The notes under the pieces were generated by a model that was not told the origin of the DNA, did not search any database, and saw nothing but the letters and a program-made list of their open reading frames with translations. A stretch of 64,000 bases of DNA from contig NC_088177.1 of NCBI RefSeq assembly GCF_028769735.1, positions 25,638,099 through 25,702,098 of the forward strand. Direction: 5' to 3'. How positions within the stretch are numbered: position 1 is the stretch's first letter; each line of letters begins with the position of its first letter. This stretch comes from Zonotrichia leucophrys gambelii (lineage: Eukaryota > Chordata > Aves > Passeriformes > Passerellidae). A program made the translations under genes and the position numbers. Shown here one piece after another: positions 13,001-26,017 of this stretch.

Positions 13001-16000
13001 TTTTACTCTCTGAAAGTACTGGAAATTTTACTCAAGACTGGGCAGAGTTCTGCGTTGTGGTATTAGATGTCAACATCCTGAGAGTCAGCTTGGCACAGTG
13101 AGACTACTTCATTGCCTCATTTCATGCTAGTGTGTTTCAGGCTGTGTGCTAAATATGTCCAGAACTTGGCTTTTTATTCTATGTGAAATAGATTAAATTC
13201 TCCTATTTTGACAGGGAATATCTTTAGCAGTATGCCCTGAAATGCCTTGGGGATTCAAGCTGTCCCTTAAGCAATGCTGCAGACGATGCAGGTTTGATTT
13301 TTTTTCTCTCTAATATATGAACTGTGACACTAGATTCATCCTGGCATACATCTGTCAGACCAGACTGAAAGCATTCAGTTAGAGCCACTTCATTACCAGC
13401 ACAGAGCCAACAAATAGGGGACAATCTAAAAAAGGGGGATTGAAATATAGCATAGATGAGAAATATATCTCAAAATAAGGTCATAATGGAGGATATAAAT
13501 TGCACAGCAATCCAGACAGCAACAGGACATCCTCAAAATATGCTACAGCATCTGCATGCTGATACTGACTTTTACAGATATGCAACAAATGTGGATTGTT
13601 TGTGAAATGAACAGCTACAGGTCAAGATGTAACATAACAGAAAAAACAACTTTGCAAATATAAATATTTATTATTAGTGGACTGTAATTGCTTCCTACTA
13701 AAATTGGTAAGAATTATGAACCCAACCCCCTTTAGTACTTATTGGAGAATTAGAAGGCTAATGAGAGAGTGTAGCAAAAATCCCTCTTCTGCCTTCTAGA
13801 AAAATCAGCAAAACTAGACCATAATGAAGAATACTCTTGTGTATTGAGAGCTACTGGGCTGCAGATCCACCACTAAAAATCTCTAGTGCTTGATACTGAA
13901 CCAAGAAAAGAAAAATACAAAATGAAAAATCCTGCACTGGCTGAAAGACGTGCAGAATTCTTTCCCATCTCTATTTGTTTTGATTGTTAATGCTTGTGTG
14001 AAACACTGCTGAACTGCCATACAGCAAATTCTCAGCAAGAGATTAATGTGTCTGGTTTGATCTTCGAGCTCCTTTGATAAGATGCAGGTAAGAGTTAATG
14101 TCATCTCTACATATTGTGGCATGTTTAACATATGCTGTTCCTTTCTGGGTTTGCTTGCTGTTTCAGTACTTAACTTATGACCTTTTCTTTTTTTAATTTA
14201 GCCATTGATTACACCCCGGGATATGTGATTCATTTGAACTGCAAAATCCCTATTTCTTGTGGTACTAATAAGCATTGTGCCTAGTGAAAGCTGTGGCAGA
14301 AGAGAAAAGGAGGAGGCCTAGCAGTCTTGACACTGTCTTTTGTCTGTGTCGCAGCAAGGGGAGAAGGAAGGATGTATAGGAATTGTCTTATCATCGTGCA
14401 CATATATACATGTACATAAGCATTTTTAGTTGTTTATCTAATCCCTTGGATGCTTTTTCAATGCCTGTCTTGACCCTTTGTCCTTGAAGTAAGCAAGGAA
14501 AAACTATATGACAGGCATTTAATTTTTTTCTTTCTCAAGAACAGCTAGTGTCTCTTGTGCTGAGATGAAAATGGGACTTTGTGGAAAGCCAAATTTCAAT
14601 TAACACATCAAAGGGCAGTTTGTGGTGTTCTGCCTATAACTAGGATTTAACTGAGTTGCAGGACTCTGGGAATTTTGTGTTTTCCTATAGGCTCACTTAC
14701 TGCATTCCTGCCTCACCTACTTTTCTGCTCTTCCTCTGCTTCTCTGAAGGGGACAGATGAAAGCAGTATAATCTTGTTGAATATGGTTCTTGCTGATGAA
14801 TTAGATGAGCAGCTGCTGGGAACAGCCTAGGAATACAATTTGGTGAAAAAAAGAGATGAGATACAAAAAAAATCCCTTATGATACCATTCATTCTATATG
14901 CAGTATTATACCATATTGGTGGAAAAATGGGAAGGCCTAAAACTCAATTTCACTTTGAGCTGGTTTAAAAAGAAGCAATTCTACATACATTGCAGCCACA
15001 AAAACATATATTTATAAGCACAGACTTTTACTTTCTAGGTAGCAACTGCACAGCTGTATACATTTGATTTTTTGCATGCATAAGAACTTACTTTTACAGG
15101 CAAACTATTGTACTTTCTTCTCAGTATTACCCAAACGGTTATGCTAATTCTTACATTATGTAGTTCATCTCTTTTCTTTGTGCTTTAAACCAGCTTGGGA
15201 AGGGGGAGAAAATCCTACATTTTGGCATGCAGGACAATCAAAAATCCAATCCAGAAAATGGAAAAGTCATTGGTGTGTCAGTGTTCCTGCAATATCCTCC
15301 AGCTCACATTTTTGTATTGTAAAAACCCAGCATGCAATTGTGTGTTAAGACTGGAAATTAAAGCTAATCTCCTCAGTTGCCTTATGAATGTTATACACCA
15401 AGTGAAGCAATAGTATTTTGCTTTCTTGTCTTGCTAGTTTAGTGAATTCTTTCAAAGTTCTTTTTCACCTGGTAGAGTCTGGGAAACACACAAAGAATTA
15501 AACACACCTGTCTACAGAGATGAAAAAGAATTACATTGATCTTGGATCAATTACCACTTAGTGTAGTTCCAGTAATTCGCATATTTTGGAAAGCTTGATG
15601 GGGATCTTGGTAATATAGAACCTGCTAAAGCCTTTGGCCATGCATCCCATGTTTTGCACCAATGTCTGTGGTTTACTGACTTGTTTTCTTTCATCCCACT
15701 GCAGGCCAGTAGTAGGAGTTGGATTCTTTTCTTGATTGGTGAGTTTAAAACAACTGAAAACCTTCTTATGCTATGTACATTTTGTAAACTACAAGCTTGA
15801 TTTGAAAACATAACCATTTTAGAGTTTTAGGCAAGTAATTTTAAATAAATAATTTAAAATGTTACTCTGGAACAGAATTTTTTTCATGCTTAGAAAAATG
15901 GAAGAGGCCTTTTTGATAGGTATGAAAAATGGAAAAAGAAACATGCATTTTTAAAAAATCAACTCTTATAAATAATCTAAAAGTTTATTAGTAGTTATGA

Positions 16001-16706
16001 AGATTTCAACATAAGTGATGCTTTGGTTTCTTTAGCAGGGATTGCATGAGTTCTTGGGATGGAAGTGTCACCAGATCAACTGTGGCTATAGCTTGACACT
16101 CTGTGTCTGTGCATGATGTGATCTGAGGAGCAGTAACAGTGGTACCTAAAGCTGCTCTGGATAAACACAGGGTTCTGGTGACAGCATCTTAAGTACAGGA
16201 GAAAAGCTCTTGTGCAGGTTATGTTTATAATGCCACCATATCCCTGAGGTGCTGACAGAGCTTCATTCACAGTTTTTCTGTGGGTTGTTTTTCTGTATTT
16301 CACGTTTCATTTCTCTTTCTTGATGAAAATCATTGACATTACTTTGCTTTAAATAAGGACGTTAAGAATTAACATCATAATAACTTCTAGTACCCTAGTC
16401 ATTTTAAAAGAATTCAAAATCTCAATTTGACTTCTTAATGGTAATAAAAGTTATGTTTTGGACAATAGAATTGTATTTTAAGAAATAATGTAATTAATAC
16501 AGAATAATTAATTTTGACACATATATGTATAAAAAGCACTAAGGCGAGTTTTCTTTTTTTTTTAATTATCTGAATTTTTATTTTATGTGGAGGTTTGTTT
16601 TATTTTACTAAGGCCCTGGCTCCCCAGTTGTAACAGTTGTCCTGCTTGATCTGTAGCAACCAAGTTAAATGAAACATGTTCTCCAGTCATGAAATCATCA
16701 CAGTGG
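4076..16706. other. Intergenic, AT-rich, no gene recognised
   Basis: No exon, RNA gene or intact mobile element could be recognised. Two slightly unusual stretches are a 127-codon + frame at 8935-9318 and a 108-codon - frame at 12307-12633. Neither translation resembles a known family or shows splice or promoter context. A GC-richer patch lies at about 6.5-6.85 kb. Confidence 0.6.
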
Positions 16707-16754
16707 GGAAAAAAAAAGAAAAACAAAAAAAAAGAAAAAAGAAAAAAAAAGGAG
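16707..16754. repeat. A-rich simple repeat
   Basis: Nearly pure A with scattered G and C over about 48 bases, lying immediately before the 3' end of the ancient CR1 remnant. Confidence 0.85.
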
Positions 16755-18010
16755 GTCCAGTCTATCCCTGTTGCGGCAGGAAATGGGTAACTAGGTCATC
16801 CCTGACAGATGTTTGTATAGGCTGCTGTTAAAAACCACAAATGAAGGGAGTTCCACAACCTCATAAATCTGTTCCATCTAATCTAGACTTTAGGTTAAAA
16901 GGATTTTTTTTTGTTGCTGTTGTTTCACTTTTCATATCTAGACTACTCTTCTTTGATGCAAATTGAGCAGTTACTTTTTATAATTCATTGTGTACAAAGG
17001 TCCTGACTTTCTGTGTTCAGCTTTTTACGCATTTTACACCAAGTCTTCCTTTTTCTGAGGAAGCAAAGCCTCATTTCTTCCACCTTTCCTTGTAAGTCAC
17101 ATACTCAAAATATCATTCTTGTTGATTTCATTTCTACTCCATCCAAATTGTTGAAATTGTTTTTGGAGTGCATTGCCCAAAATTGCACAGAATGCTCCAG
17201 CTGAGACCTCTGCAGCACTGAAGATTGCAAAATAATTAGGTCCTGCATCTCACATACTGCACACTTCCTAATACATCTTGGAACATGAAATGCCTTTCTG
17301 CAAGATCATCATGTGGACTCATATTTAGTTTGAAATCCACTTGAATCTTCCTATCCTTCTTTGCAATCCTTTTGCCTTGTTAATGAATCATCAGGTTATA
17401 TTAATATACTCTGTCTTATTTTTCTCAATTTCAGTCTGTCTAGTATGAGCTTATTGCAGTTGTAGTTTCTCACATTATCTAAATATTTTGGATTCTGATC
17501 TGCTTACCTGTGTTTGCAACCCCCTTCCAAACTTTTTGCAAATTTTACAAGGTTGCTCCTTTCTCTATTTTCCAAACTGTTCAATGAAAATTTGAGTAGA
17601 ATAGGATGGATGAGAAGTCCCTGAAGGATGTTACTGCAGTACCATCTTACTCTGTCAGAAAACTGTTAAAAAACACTTTTTGGAAGAAATACTTAACTAC
17701 TTGTGTGTAAATTGTTACTTGACTTGGTCTGCACCATTTTTTCTATTGCTGGCAAAATTAGAGAGAACCCAACTGAAGCCTTTGTTAAAGTATAGATACC
17801 ACATTTACTGCTTCTTTCTTATTCAATAGGCCTGCTGCCCTTTCTAGGAAGGAAATTGGAGAGATTTGACACAATAATGATCCTAAAATTACATTTTAAA
17901 TATACTATGACAGTATCTCTGAGATGTATGGTTATTTATGAGAGGCCAATGGCATTTTGTTTCCTTAGGCAGTATTTTCATAATTTCTAGTCTTCTTCAA
18001 CCTCTCTTGC
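16755..18010 (-). mobile_element. Ancient CR1/L3-like LINE remnant, 3' half
   Basis: On the + strand the segment reads as the reverse complement of the 3' UTR and distal ORF2 of the old amniote CR1 lineage. Diagnostic pieces occur in the expected order: ATCCCTGACAGATGTTTGTA at about 16800, GTTCCACAACCTC, CCCAAAATTGCACAGAATGC near 17178, TGTGGACTCATATTTAGTTT near 17312, TTTGCAACCCCCTTCCAAAC near 17512, and AGGAAGGAAATTGGAGAGAT near 17846. The ORF is destroyed by many indels and stops, so the insertion is old, likely predating modern birds. The 5' end is truncated or eroded past about 18.0 kb. Confidence 0.82.
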
Positions 18011-21000
18011 ACTTCATGAATTCTCAAAAAACCCAAACCAAAACAACGACCCCCTCCAGAGCACCCCCTCCCTGCTCCCAACCCAGAATCATGATTCAGA
18101 GATTATTTTATCTTTTAAGTGCTCCAGGGTAATTTTTAGCACATTTTCCTATGGAAACACAGTTTATACAATCCCACATATGACCAGTCAGGCCACGCCA
18201 TGCCTTTTGAACTTGTTGCTTACTATCCAGCTGAAGCGGACCAAGTAGTTGTGGTCTCAGAGACGCCACATTTCTAAAGATTTTGTGAAAATAAGCAGGC
18301 AAATAGAGAGCCTACCATGGCAACAAGGAATTCAGTGTAAATGAAACCCTGATATCAGGTACTGGAAAACTCACAGAAGAATGTTATGAATATTCCAGCC
18401 ATAAATTTCAGTCATACTTTTTGCTCTGGGCTAATGCAGTCAAGAGGATACAGGGAGGCTGGCTTTATCCACTGCTTTCTGAACTACATGTTTAAATCAG
18501 CAGGATTGGAAACTGGCATTTCTTAATATTGCTTAACACATTCCTTCCCTTTTCTGGTCTGTGTGTCTTAGACCTTTGTTGAAATTAATTGCTTTGCATG
18601 TCTGACACTAAGATATTTTGTAGACACATTAGGCAAATAAGCTTTGTGTATTTCAGAATTCTTCATCTCACATTATTTGCTGTCTCTTACTTAGATATTC
18701 TTTTACTTAGATCCTTTCCTAGATTAACTCATATAGCCTCTTAGCCTTCATCCTTTGTTCTTTGTGTGGGTTTCTAGTTTCCAGTGTGTTACTATGCTTT
18801 TAAACTCCTTTTTAGGTTATTGTTTTCACTGTTTTATGTGATTCCTTTCTGTTTTTCAGTTAACCAAATAGCTCCTGATGAAGCCTTGCTGCTCTCTTCC
18901 AGTGCTTACTTTACATCAGGGTACTCTGCTGTTGTGCCTTTAATACACTTCTTTCAGTAACTGTTGGCTCTCCTATGCTCCTATTTCCTTATGAATTTCT
19001 TCCAGAAGATCTACCCACCCATTCATTCCGTAAGCCAAGAAGAATCCACGTTTGGAAAGCCATACTCTTTCTGTCACTCAATGCTTTCTTTGGCATCATT
19101 AATTTTATTGTTTTGTGATCAGTTTAGTATTTATATCTTCCACCTTTGTCTCATTAGGAAGCATTAACTGATGAGCTAAATATGCAAAGCAGCCTTTCCT
19201 CTCTTATCTCTTCAACTGTCTCAGTACCCTGAAAGAAAGGTTGTTCTAAATCTGCTGACTATGGGGCTGTTATCTTTTTTTTGGAGGTGTGCTTGGACAG
19301 AACAAGGGGTAGGACACTGAACTGAGTCAGAACAGTTGGAGCAAAGCAGCTCCCCTATTCCCAGCACAGGGGGCATTGCAGAATGATGCAGCAGACCAGC
19401 TCATCTGGAGCTGGAAGGGAACAGAGGCAGAGAGTCTGTAATTAGAATACTGTTATTTTAGCATCTAATATTTAATTATCTGTCAGGCTTATCGTTGGTG
19501 TTTTGTGGCTAAAATTTGAAGGCCTTATTAAACAATTATAAAAAAACCCCAAACCAACAACCCTAAACTGGTAAGCCTGTTGCCTGAAAAAAGCATCAAG
19601 ACATGCCCCATTGCTATTGGAAACCATATACAGACATGGCTCTCTGCAAACACTGTCTGTCTCTAATGGCTTAAAATCAAAGGCAACAAAATAAGCTCCA
19701 GGCAAGACAGATACTTCAGGAAAGAAGATATAAGGTGTAAAGAGTGAGACAGAACTATGAAAGACGTGTGGGAAAGCATAAGCTTAAAAAAACACGGAGA
19801 GGAAGCCTGACAGATAAGAGGGGCCTGTTTACCTGACAGCAACATTGTAAAAGGAATAGTCTGAGTGTAGAAAAAAATTGCAGGGAAGAGCAGACAAGTA
19901 GATTGCAAGGGACATGGGAAGGAAAGTAATATAATAAAATGAAAACAGACAGATGGGGAGAAAGAAAATGAATGTAGCATCCATCCAGACTTTTTTATTT
20001 CTTCACCAGAGAACATTTAAAACCAAATTATTTTTTACTAAAATGACATAAACAAGAAGATTGTAAAACTGCCCTTGAGTCTGACTGGAATGTAGCTAAT
20101 AATCAAAGTAGCTAGAGCTGGAGTAGAAAGAAATATTTGCATGGCAAAAAAAAAAAAAAAATCCCCCAAATTCTATTTAATTTTCATGTTTGGTTTGACA
20201 GGAAGATGTGTGCAGGCTTCTTGGAGATTTGGAACAAAAATCATTATAGCAGAGGTGGATCACTGAATCTGACTAATGGTGATGATATTAAAGGTATAAT
20301 AATTGCAGTTTATGACAATTACATAAATGATAAAAATATAACTGTGTTTACACAGTGTTTGTGTCTAGTTCTTAAACGTAGGCCTAATGTGATAACATTG
20401 TTTTCATTTTAGCTTCTCTGCATCTTGATAAGCTGGTAGGGAAGATATTTTTGCTAGTGTATTATTTATGCATGTTTTTGTTACCTTGCAACTCAGAGTT
20501 GCTGGCAAATGCCATATTAAAAAAATTGTAAAGCTTGTAGTGCAGTATATGGCTTAGGAATGCAGTTCTAATTCAGTGAATCTCTGAGTTGATTTAATTG
20601 AGTTCAAAACAACTTTTTCCTATAAAAGTGTTATTGCACTAAACCAGTTTTAGAAAACTTTAACTAAACTTTAAAATCAATGTTAGTACAATTGCAACAT
20701 TCCTATTTGCTCATAAATAGAAATGCTTCATGAGAAAACAGGTGCAGAAGCTGTTCCAAGCTGAGATAGTGTTCTATCACAGCAATGCGCTTGCTGCCAC
20801 AGTCATGTGGCATTTTACACTGTAGTTGTGCCAAAACTGAATCTGAATCTTCTGACCTACAGAATACAGACTGGAAGATTCTAGTCATTATCCCAGCCCA
20901 GACTGGCCAGGTGCATGTTGGTCTGATCCAGGGAGTGTCCATACATGTGCTCAGCTGTGTTAGAAGAAGGAAGGACAGAGTGTTTGAGCTACAAACTTCC

Positions 21001-24000
21001 AGCATTCACCAAGACAGAAGACAGCATTTTTTTTCTGTTATGTTTTTGCAGCATATTATATTACATCTAACCTAGAAATGTCATAAATACATCATTTTGA
21101 TGATGAAATAATTTCAGCATTTTCTACACAAGGTGCTATACCTGTGTGTCTCCTTAGTTGCAAGAATATTTTTCTACTATGTTAATTAAATCAGATTGGC
21201 TGCTGGTGTTGGCATAGTTATGGGATCTGTGTAGGTCTTTCTATATATGGGGTAGGTGAGTGCATGTGTATACATATTTTTATGTATAAAATTCATAAAT
21301 ATTGGCAAATATGCAGTGAGGCATACTGTAAAAGCTTTTGCTTTAAGAAAATAATGCTATGGGTCGATTATCCAGTGCTAGGCTGACAAGGAACTAACAA
21401 AGAATTTGAAACCTCCATTTCACTGGCATCACAAATAATTGAGGGGATAAATCAAAGGATGCTAAGTCTTGGTTGCTCTACTGTCTTGTGCCAAGTCCAA
21501 GGAGATGGAAGAAGCTATATGTAAAATAAATACCAAAAGCATCAGAGGTAGGGACCCTAGTGATCTCTGACTCCTGGCATTTCCCTGGTTTGTAGCTGAT
21601 AGACTGATTTAAGTTTGGAAGTATATGGTGTAGCATATAGTTTAGAGCATATAGTTTACTACTTTGCAAAGATATTGTCATTTCTTGTAACACTTCACGT
21701 TCCTTCCTAAAAGAACCAGCCTGCTAAATCAATTCCCTCTTCTACCTCTACTTCCAATCATCTTGTGAATTGGAGGCCTTCCTTCTAATTATTGACATAA
21801 TTTAAAAATTATCTTATTTGGAACCTCTGTGTAAACATACATTATTTATATATTACCTTGGCTTGGTCAGTCACTACACCTTGGTATTGCACTATCTGCT
21901 GCTTGCATGAAACCTAAGCCTGCTAATAGCAAACTGACTTTGCTGGGAAAAACACAAGTAAGATATATGCAGTGATTAACAACATGTAATATTTGATGTT
22001 ATTAGGGACAAATCTTTCATAAGGACACCAAAATGTATTTGGTGCCTATGAACAATGAAGCTCTCGGAACAGGGAAGGAACTGCCATATCTCTGTAACTT
22101 GTCCCTCAGTCACAGCATATTCTTCCTTAAGAACATGTGGGATAAACTCTGGATTTTATGTGTAATGTTTGAGATTATGTCTCTTTGTTCTCTAAAGGAT
22201 GTATGTGAAATTTTGTAATTGACATTTGATCCAAGTGCACAGTAATCTTTACAGATGCAAGGTAGATGTCTCCAAAAACTTATTCCTGCTGTAATCTTCC
22301 TTATTGTCACTATTCAGACCATTATTCTTTTCTTTAGGCACCTTCCTTTGCTGCCAGTTAACTTCTCTTACTTCCTAGAGATTGTGAACTTACTGTGATA
22401 AAAGTTTCTTGCATAGATAATTCCAGTGACAAAATTGAAAGCTCTTAGAATTTTAATGCTTTTCAGGATTTTGTTGCTTACCTTTTTTTCATCTTTGGAA
22501 TAAGGAAAATTCCTTATACTCTTCCATTCTTCAACTGTCCTCAATTAGAGAGTTACTACTGCCATAAACGTTGCTAACATTCATTTGACACATTCTTATG
22601 AGAAAATCAGCACACAGGGTTCTTACTCCTCTCTGTTCTGATCTGAGTTTTGAGGTCCTCTTCCTTAGGAATTAGCAAAACTAAATGAGTTTTCTGGGAC
22701 TTCACCTGGAATCAAGTTTTCCTATGTAGGTAGGTGTGTGGCACCTTATTCATTGTTATCCAGAGCAATCCCACTAAAAGTTGATTCCCTCTACCTACTA
22801 CCTCAAGTTATGCCTGATGTTAATGGTATGCAGTGTTCACATAAACCTTGATAAAAACTATTCTGTTTCTAAGAATTAGAAGGCAAAGAGAAAGATTTAA
22901 TATATATTATATTTTAAAGAAATAATTAGTAATACTTAGTACTATTTGTGTTGGATTTAATATTTATTATTTTGGGCAGGTGATGCTGACTGACTGCTCA
23001 CCACTGTGAGAGAAAGGCCATCTCTCTGGCCCCCAGATCATAAAGTTTTATAGCAAAATAAAGACAAGGCATTCAAGGAAAAGCATTATGTACATTTACG
23101 ATGCTATTTGATACAGGAAGTCTTTTGAAATTTGAAATTTCTGAAAAGTACTATGGAAGATGTTCTCTCTTGCCATGATACTATTAAATTTGTAACACTG
23201 AGGCAATGTGGCTTACAAATAAAGGGGTACATTAAAATCAGTGTCAGCTCTAACTCAGTATGAAAGTAGGTTTTCTGTAAACTAAAGAGAGGAATATACC
23301 CAACTCTATGTACTCTTGAAGTTATATATGTTGTCCCATCTGGAGATGATGTATATAATTCACACTCTGCTTTCAATCTCTACTTCAACAATGCACGAAA
23401 CCAAGAGATACAGCTCTATATGCAGACTCAACCCATATTTTGCAGCAGACACTGTGCTCTGCTGGGAAGTCATGCAGTATGTGCCCACTTACTCCTGGTC
23501 CCTTGGTGAGGTGTTGTCTAACACATTATGAGATGGCAAAAATCTGATTATTTTTCATAGTGTTAATGAAAATATAAAAGACACTTCAGCATTTTTATAA
23601 TACTTAATCTGCATGTCTGATAGAGGAAGTAATGAATGGGATCTTCTTCATGATGTCCTGTTCCCCTAATCAAAGCAAATAATGCTTTATTTGAACAAGT
23701 CTCAACTGTGTCAGTGGAATGATTTGTAGGCAACAGTTTGTAAGCAAAACTGGAAGAAAGAATGCTTGTTTATGTATGGTTTTGTAAGGATAGCAGGCGT
23801 TTGTATTAAGTGGATGCAAAGGGCTATAAATGAAGAGACAATTTCTTTCAGTTACTGCTTTTTACTTGGCAGATTTTAGAAGCAGCATGCTGCAGCATGA
23901 TATATTCATCAGGAAACCAGGTGCATGTTCACTTATGCTATCATATGGATTGTGGGATTATGAGTATGTTTTAGTTTTTACCTAGCAAGAATATTCTATA

Positions 24001-24794
24001 CCAGCTGCTAAGTATTAATGCAGTCAGAGTGAACCAGCACTGTTTTACTTCACTCCCAAGTATTGGAAATTTCCTGATGTAATTTGCTTACATAAAGTCT
24101 TTAGGATGAAGTCCTTAAAAGCAATTTCTTGTTGAAATATCAGATCACCTCTCTGCAAAAACAAAAAAAAATCTATCTATATCTATATATACATATTAGC
24201 TGTTACTAGATATATGCCCTGGAACTGACTTGTTTATCAAGTAAACATACTAATTTTTACTTTAAGTTAATACCAAACTGCAAGGAAACTTGCAGCTATG
24301 CTGTATACTTGTGGGAGGTGAAGATCTTAGATAATTTCACAGATGTCACTTTAAAAGGAAGAGACAGAATTAGTAATATGTGTGTTGTGCAGAGAGCTGC
24401 AATCCAACATTAGTAATCTATTCCTGTCATTCTCAAATAGAGGAGAAAGTAGGTTAGTAGATGGACAGGATGTCTCCACACAGCAACCACAAAATAAGCG
24501 CCATGCCTGAATGATGAAGATATTCTTCATATACACAGAATGCAATATATCTGCAACTCGTGATTTTTTGTAAGTAATCATAGTAATTTTTATCCCTGTT
24601 ATATATCTAAATATATATAAAATATATTTACCAGTTGCACTGGTAAGTTAAAAGGCTTTGTTTCAGAAGTGACTTTCCATATATCTTACATTCTCAGTTA
24701 TGATTATGTTAATTTTAAGGAAGGAATAACTGAAAAATTCGGCTAAGTTTGCAATTTAGTCTCCAAACTCAAGGCAGAGAGGGAAGTTTTGAAA
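18011..24794. other. Intergenic region upstream of TLK1, no gene recognised
   Basis: AT-rich, with an A16 run at 20146-20161, a TCTA/TA microsatellite at 24171-24196 and a TA-rich tract at 24599-24630. Open frames on both strands at about 20.7-21.1 kb (96-100 codons) mirror each other and match nothing I recognise. No exon or RNA gene seen. Confidence 0.6.
24171..24196. repeat. TCTA/TA microsatellite
   Basis: A short run of TCTA units grading into TA repeats, about 600 bases before the CpG island. Confidence 0.75.
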
Positions 24795-25742
24795 TTTGCC
24801 AGGTCGGCGCTGGTGCCCACCTGGGAGCCCCAGCCTGGTGGTTGCAGCGGGTGAGGCGGTGGGCCTGGTAAATGGCTCCTGCCCGACTTCCAGTTCACCC
24901 GGTGGGAGCTCCCGCTCCTCAGCGAAGCGGGTTGCGGCTGGCGGCCAAAGCCTTCTCTCTCCCTCGGGACATCGGCTTCTCCCGAGTGCCCCCGAGTCTG
25001 CTGCCACACCGTCCTGTCCGGGAGAAGAACGCTGAGACGCGGCAGGCGCCCGAGAGCGCCCGGAGATGCTGCCTGAACAGCGTTCACCTGGACCGCGCAG
25101 GGAAAAGCCCGCTCAGCCCCGCCGCTGCCGCCCGCACTCTCGCAGCGGCGGGCCGGGCTCGCCCCGCGCGGCCGCACGCCGGGGAGGTGCCGGGCGGCGC
25201 GGCCCCGGCCCCGGCAGCCGCGCGTACCGTCTCCGCCGCCGCTCCCGCCCCCGCCGCCCCGCCCCGACACCACCATGGCCGTGGCGGCGGGGCGCGGGGG
25301 AAGGCGAGGCGGCACGGGCGGACCGCGCCGCCGAGGAAACCGAGACGGAGGAGAACGGCGCGGCCTCAGGGGAGCTAGCTCCGGCCGGGCCGGGGCGGCC
25401 AAGGGAGGGCCGCCCGCGGCGCGGAAGGTGCGCGCTTGGGCAAGGCGGGGAGGTATCGCCGCGGGACGGGCATGCACGGGGAGAGGGGTCAGCCGGCGGG
25501 TGGCTGCGAGCTGGCCCGGGGTCGGAGCCCGGAGGCGGGAGCAGCCGACGCGCTCGGGCCGCGCGGCGCAGCGGGGCCGGGGGCAGGTGCGTGCGCGCCT
25601 GGCGCCGCTCCCGCCGGCCGCCCCTGGGCGGCTCCGGCTCGGCGGGGCTCGGCTGGGCGCCGGCGGAGCGCGGCGCTCGCTCGGCTCGCGATCGTGTTTG
25701 CGCATGACCCCTCCCCGCCTGCGCCCTCCCCTCCCCTCCCCG

Positions 25743-25767
25743 GCGGCAGCGGCGGCGGCGGCGGGGA
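25743..25767. repeat. CGG trinucleotide repeat in TLK1 5' region
   Basis: A short interrupted CGG run follows directly after the C/T-rich promoter tract and lies roughly 250 bases upstream of the TLK1 ATG. If transcribed it would sit in the 5' UTR. A second GCG run at about 26109-26123 encodes the poly-alanine stretch of exon 1. Confidence 0.7.
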
Positions 25768-25933
25768 AGGTTGGCCTCAGACACAGGCGGCTGCTCGGCG
25801 GCGGCGACGCAGTGCAGAGGTGCGGGCAGGTTGCGCTGGCCCCGCGCCCCGTCTCTCCCGCGCCCCGCCTGCCTCCGGAGCTCGCTCCCAGCCGGCGGCC
25901 TCCCCGCGCCGGTGTCGGGCCGGCCCCCCGGCC

Positions 25934-26016
25934 ATGAGCGCGGCGCTGGGTGTCCCCCCGCCGCGCCGCCTTCCCCGCCGCCCCCGGCGGCTGCCGGGCT
26001 CCAGGAAAGTAGCTTG

Positions 26017-26017
<1 letters not shown>
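25934..26017 (+). promoter_or_regulatory. Upstream ORF (27 codons) ending on the TLK1 start codon
   Basis: An ATG with G at -3 (GCCATGA) opens a 27-codon Pro/Arg-rich frame whose TGA shares its A with the TLK1 ATG (TGATG at 26015-26019). It lies in a different frame from TLK1. If the mRNA begins upstream of 25934, ribosomes would meet this AUG before the weaker TLK1 AUG, so leaky scanning or termination-coupled reinitiation would set TLK1 output. Long 5' leaders with upstream AUGs and cap-dependent control have been reported for the human TLK1B transcript. That this uORF is translated is inference. Confidence 0.55.

Noticed and set aside
19663..20016. 117-codon antisense ORF rich in Ser, Leu and Phe
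   Set aside because: Explained by a purine-rich + strand, which gives stop-poor pyrimidine-rich codons on the other strand.
20703..21075. Mirror-image ORFs of 100 and 96 codons
   Set aside because: Open on both strands over the same bases with no family match; no evidence of splicing or conservation available.
25066..25707. 213-codon + ORF in the CpG island
   Set aside because: Arg/Gly/Ala-rich translation caused by CpG content; overlaps several other open frames and has no family match.
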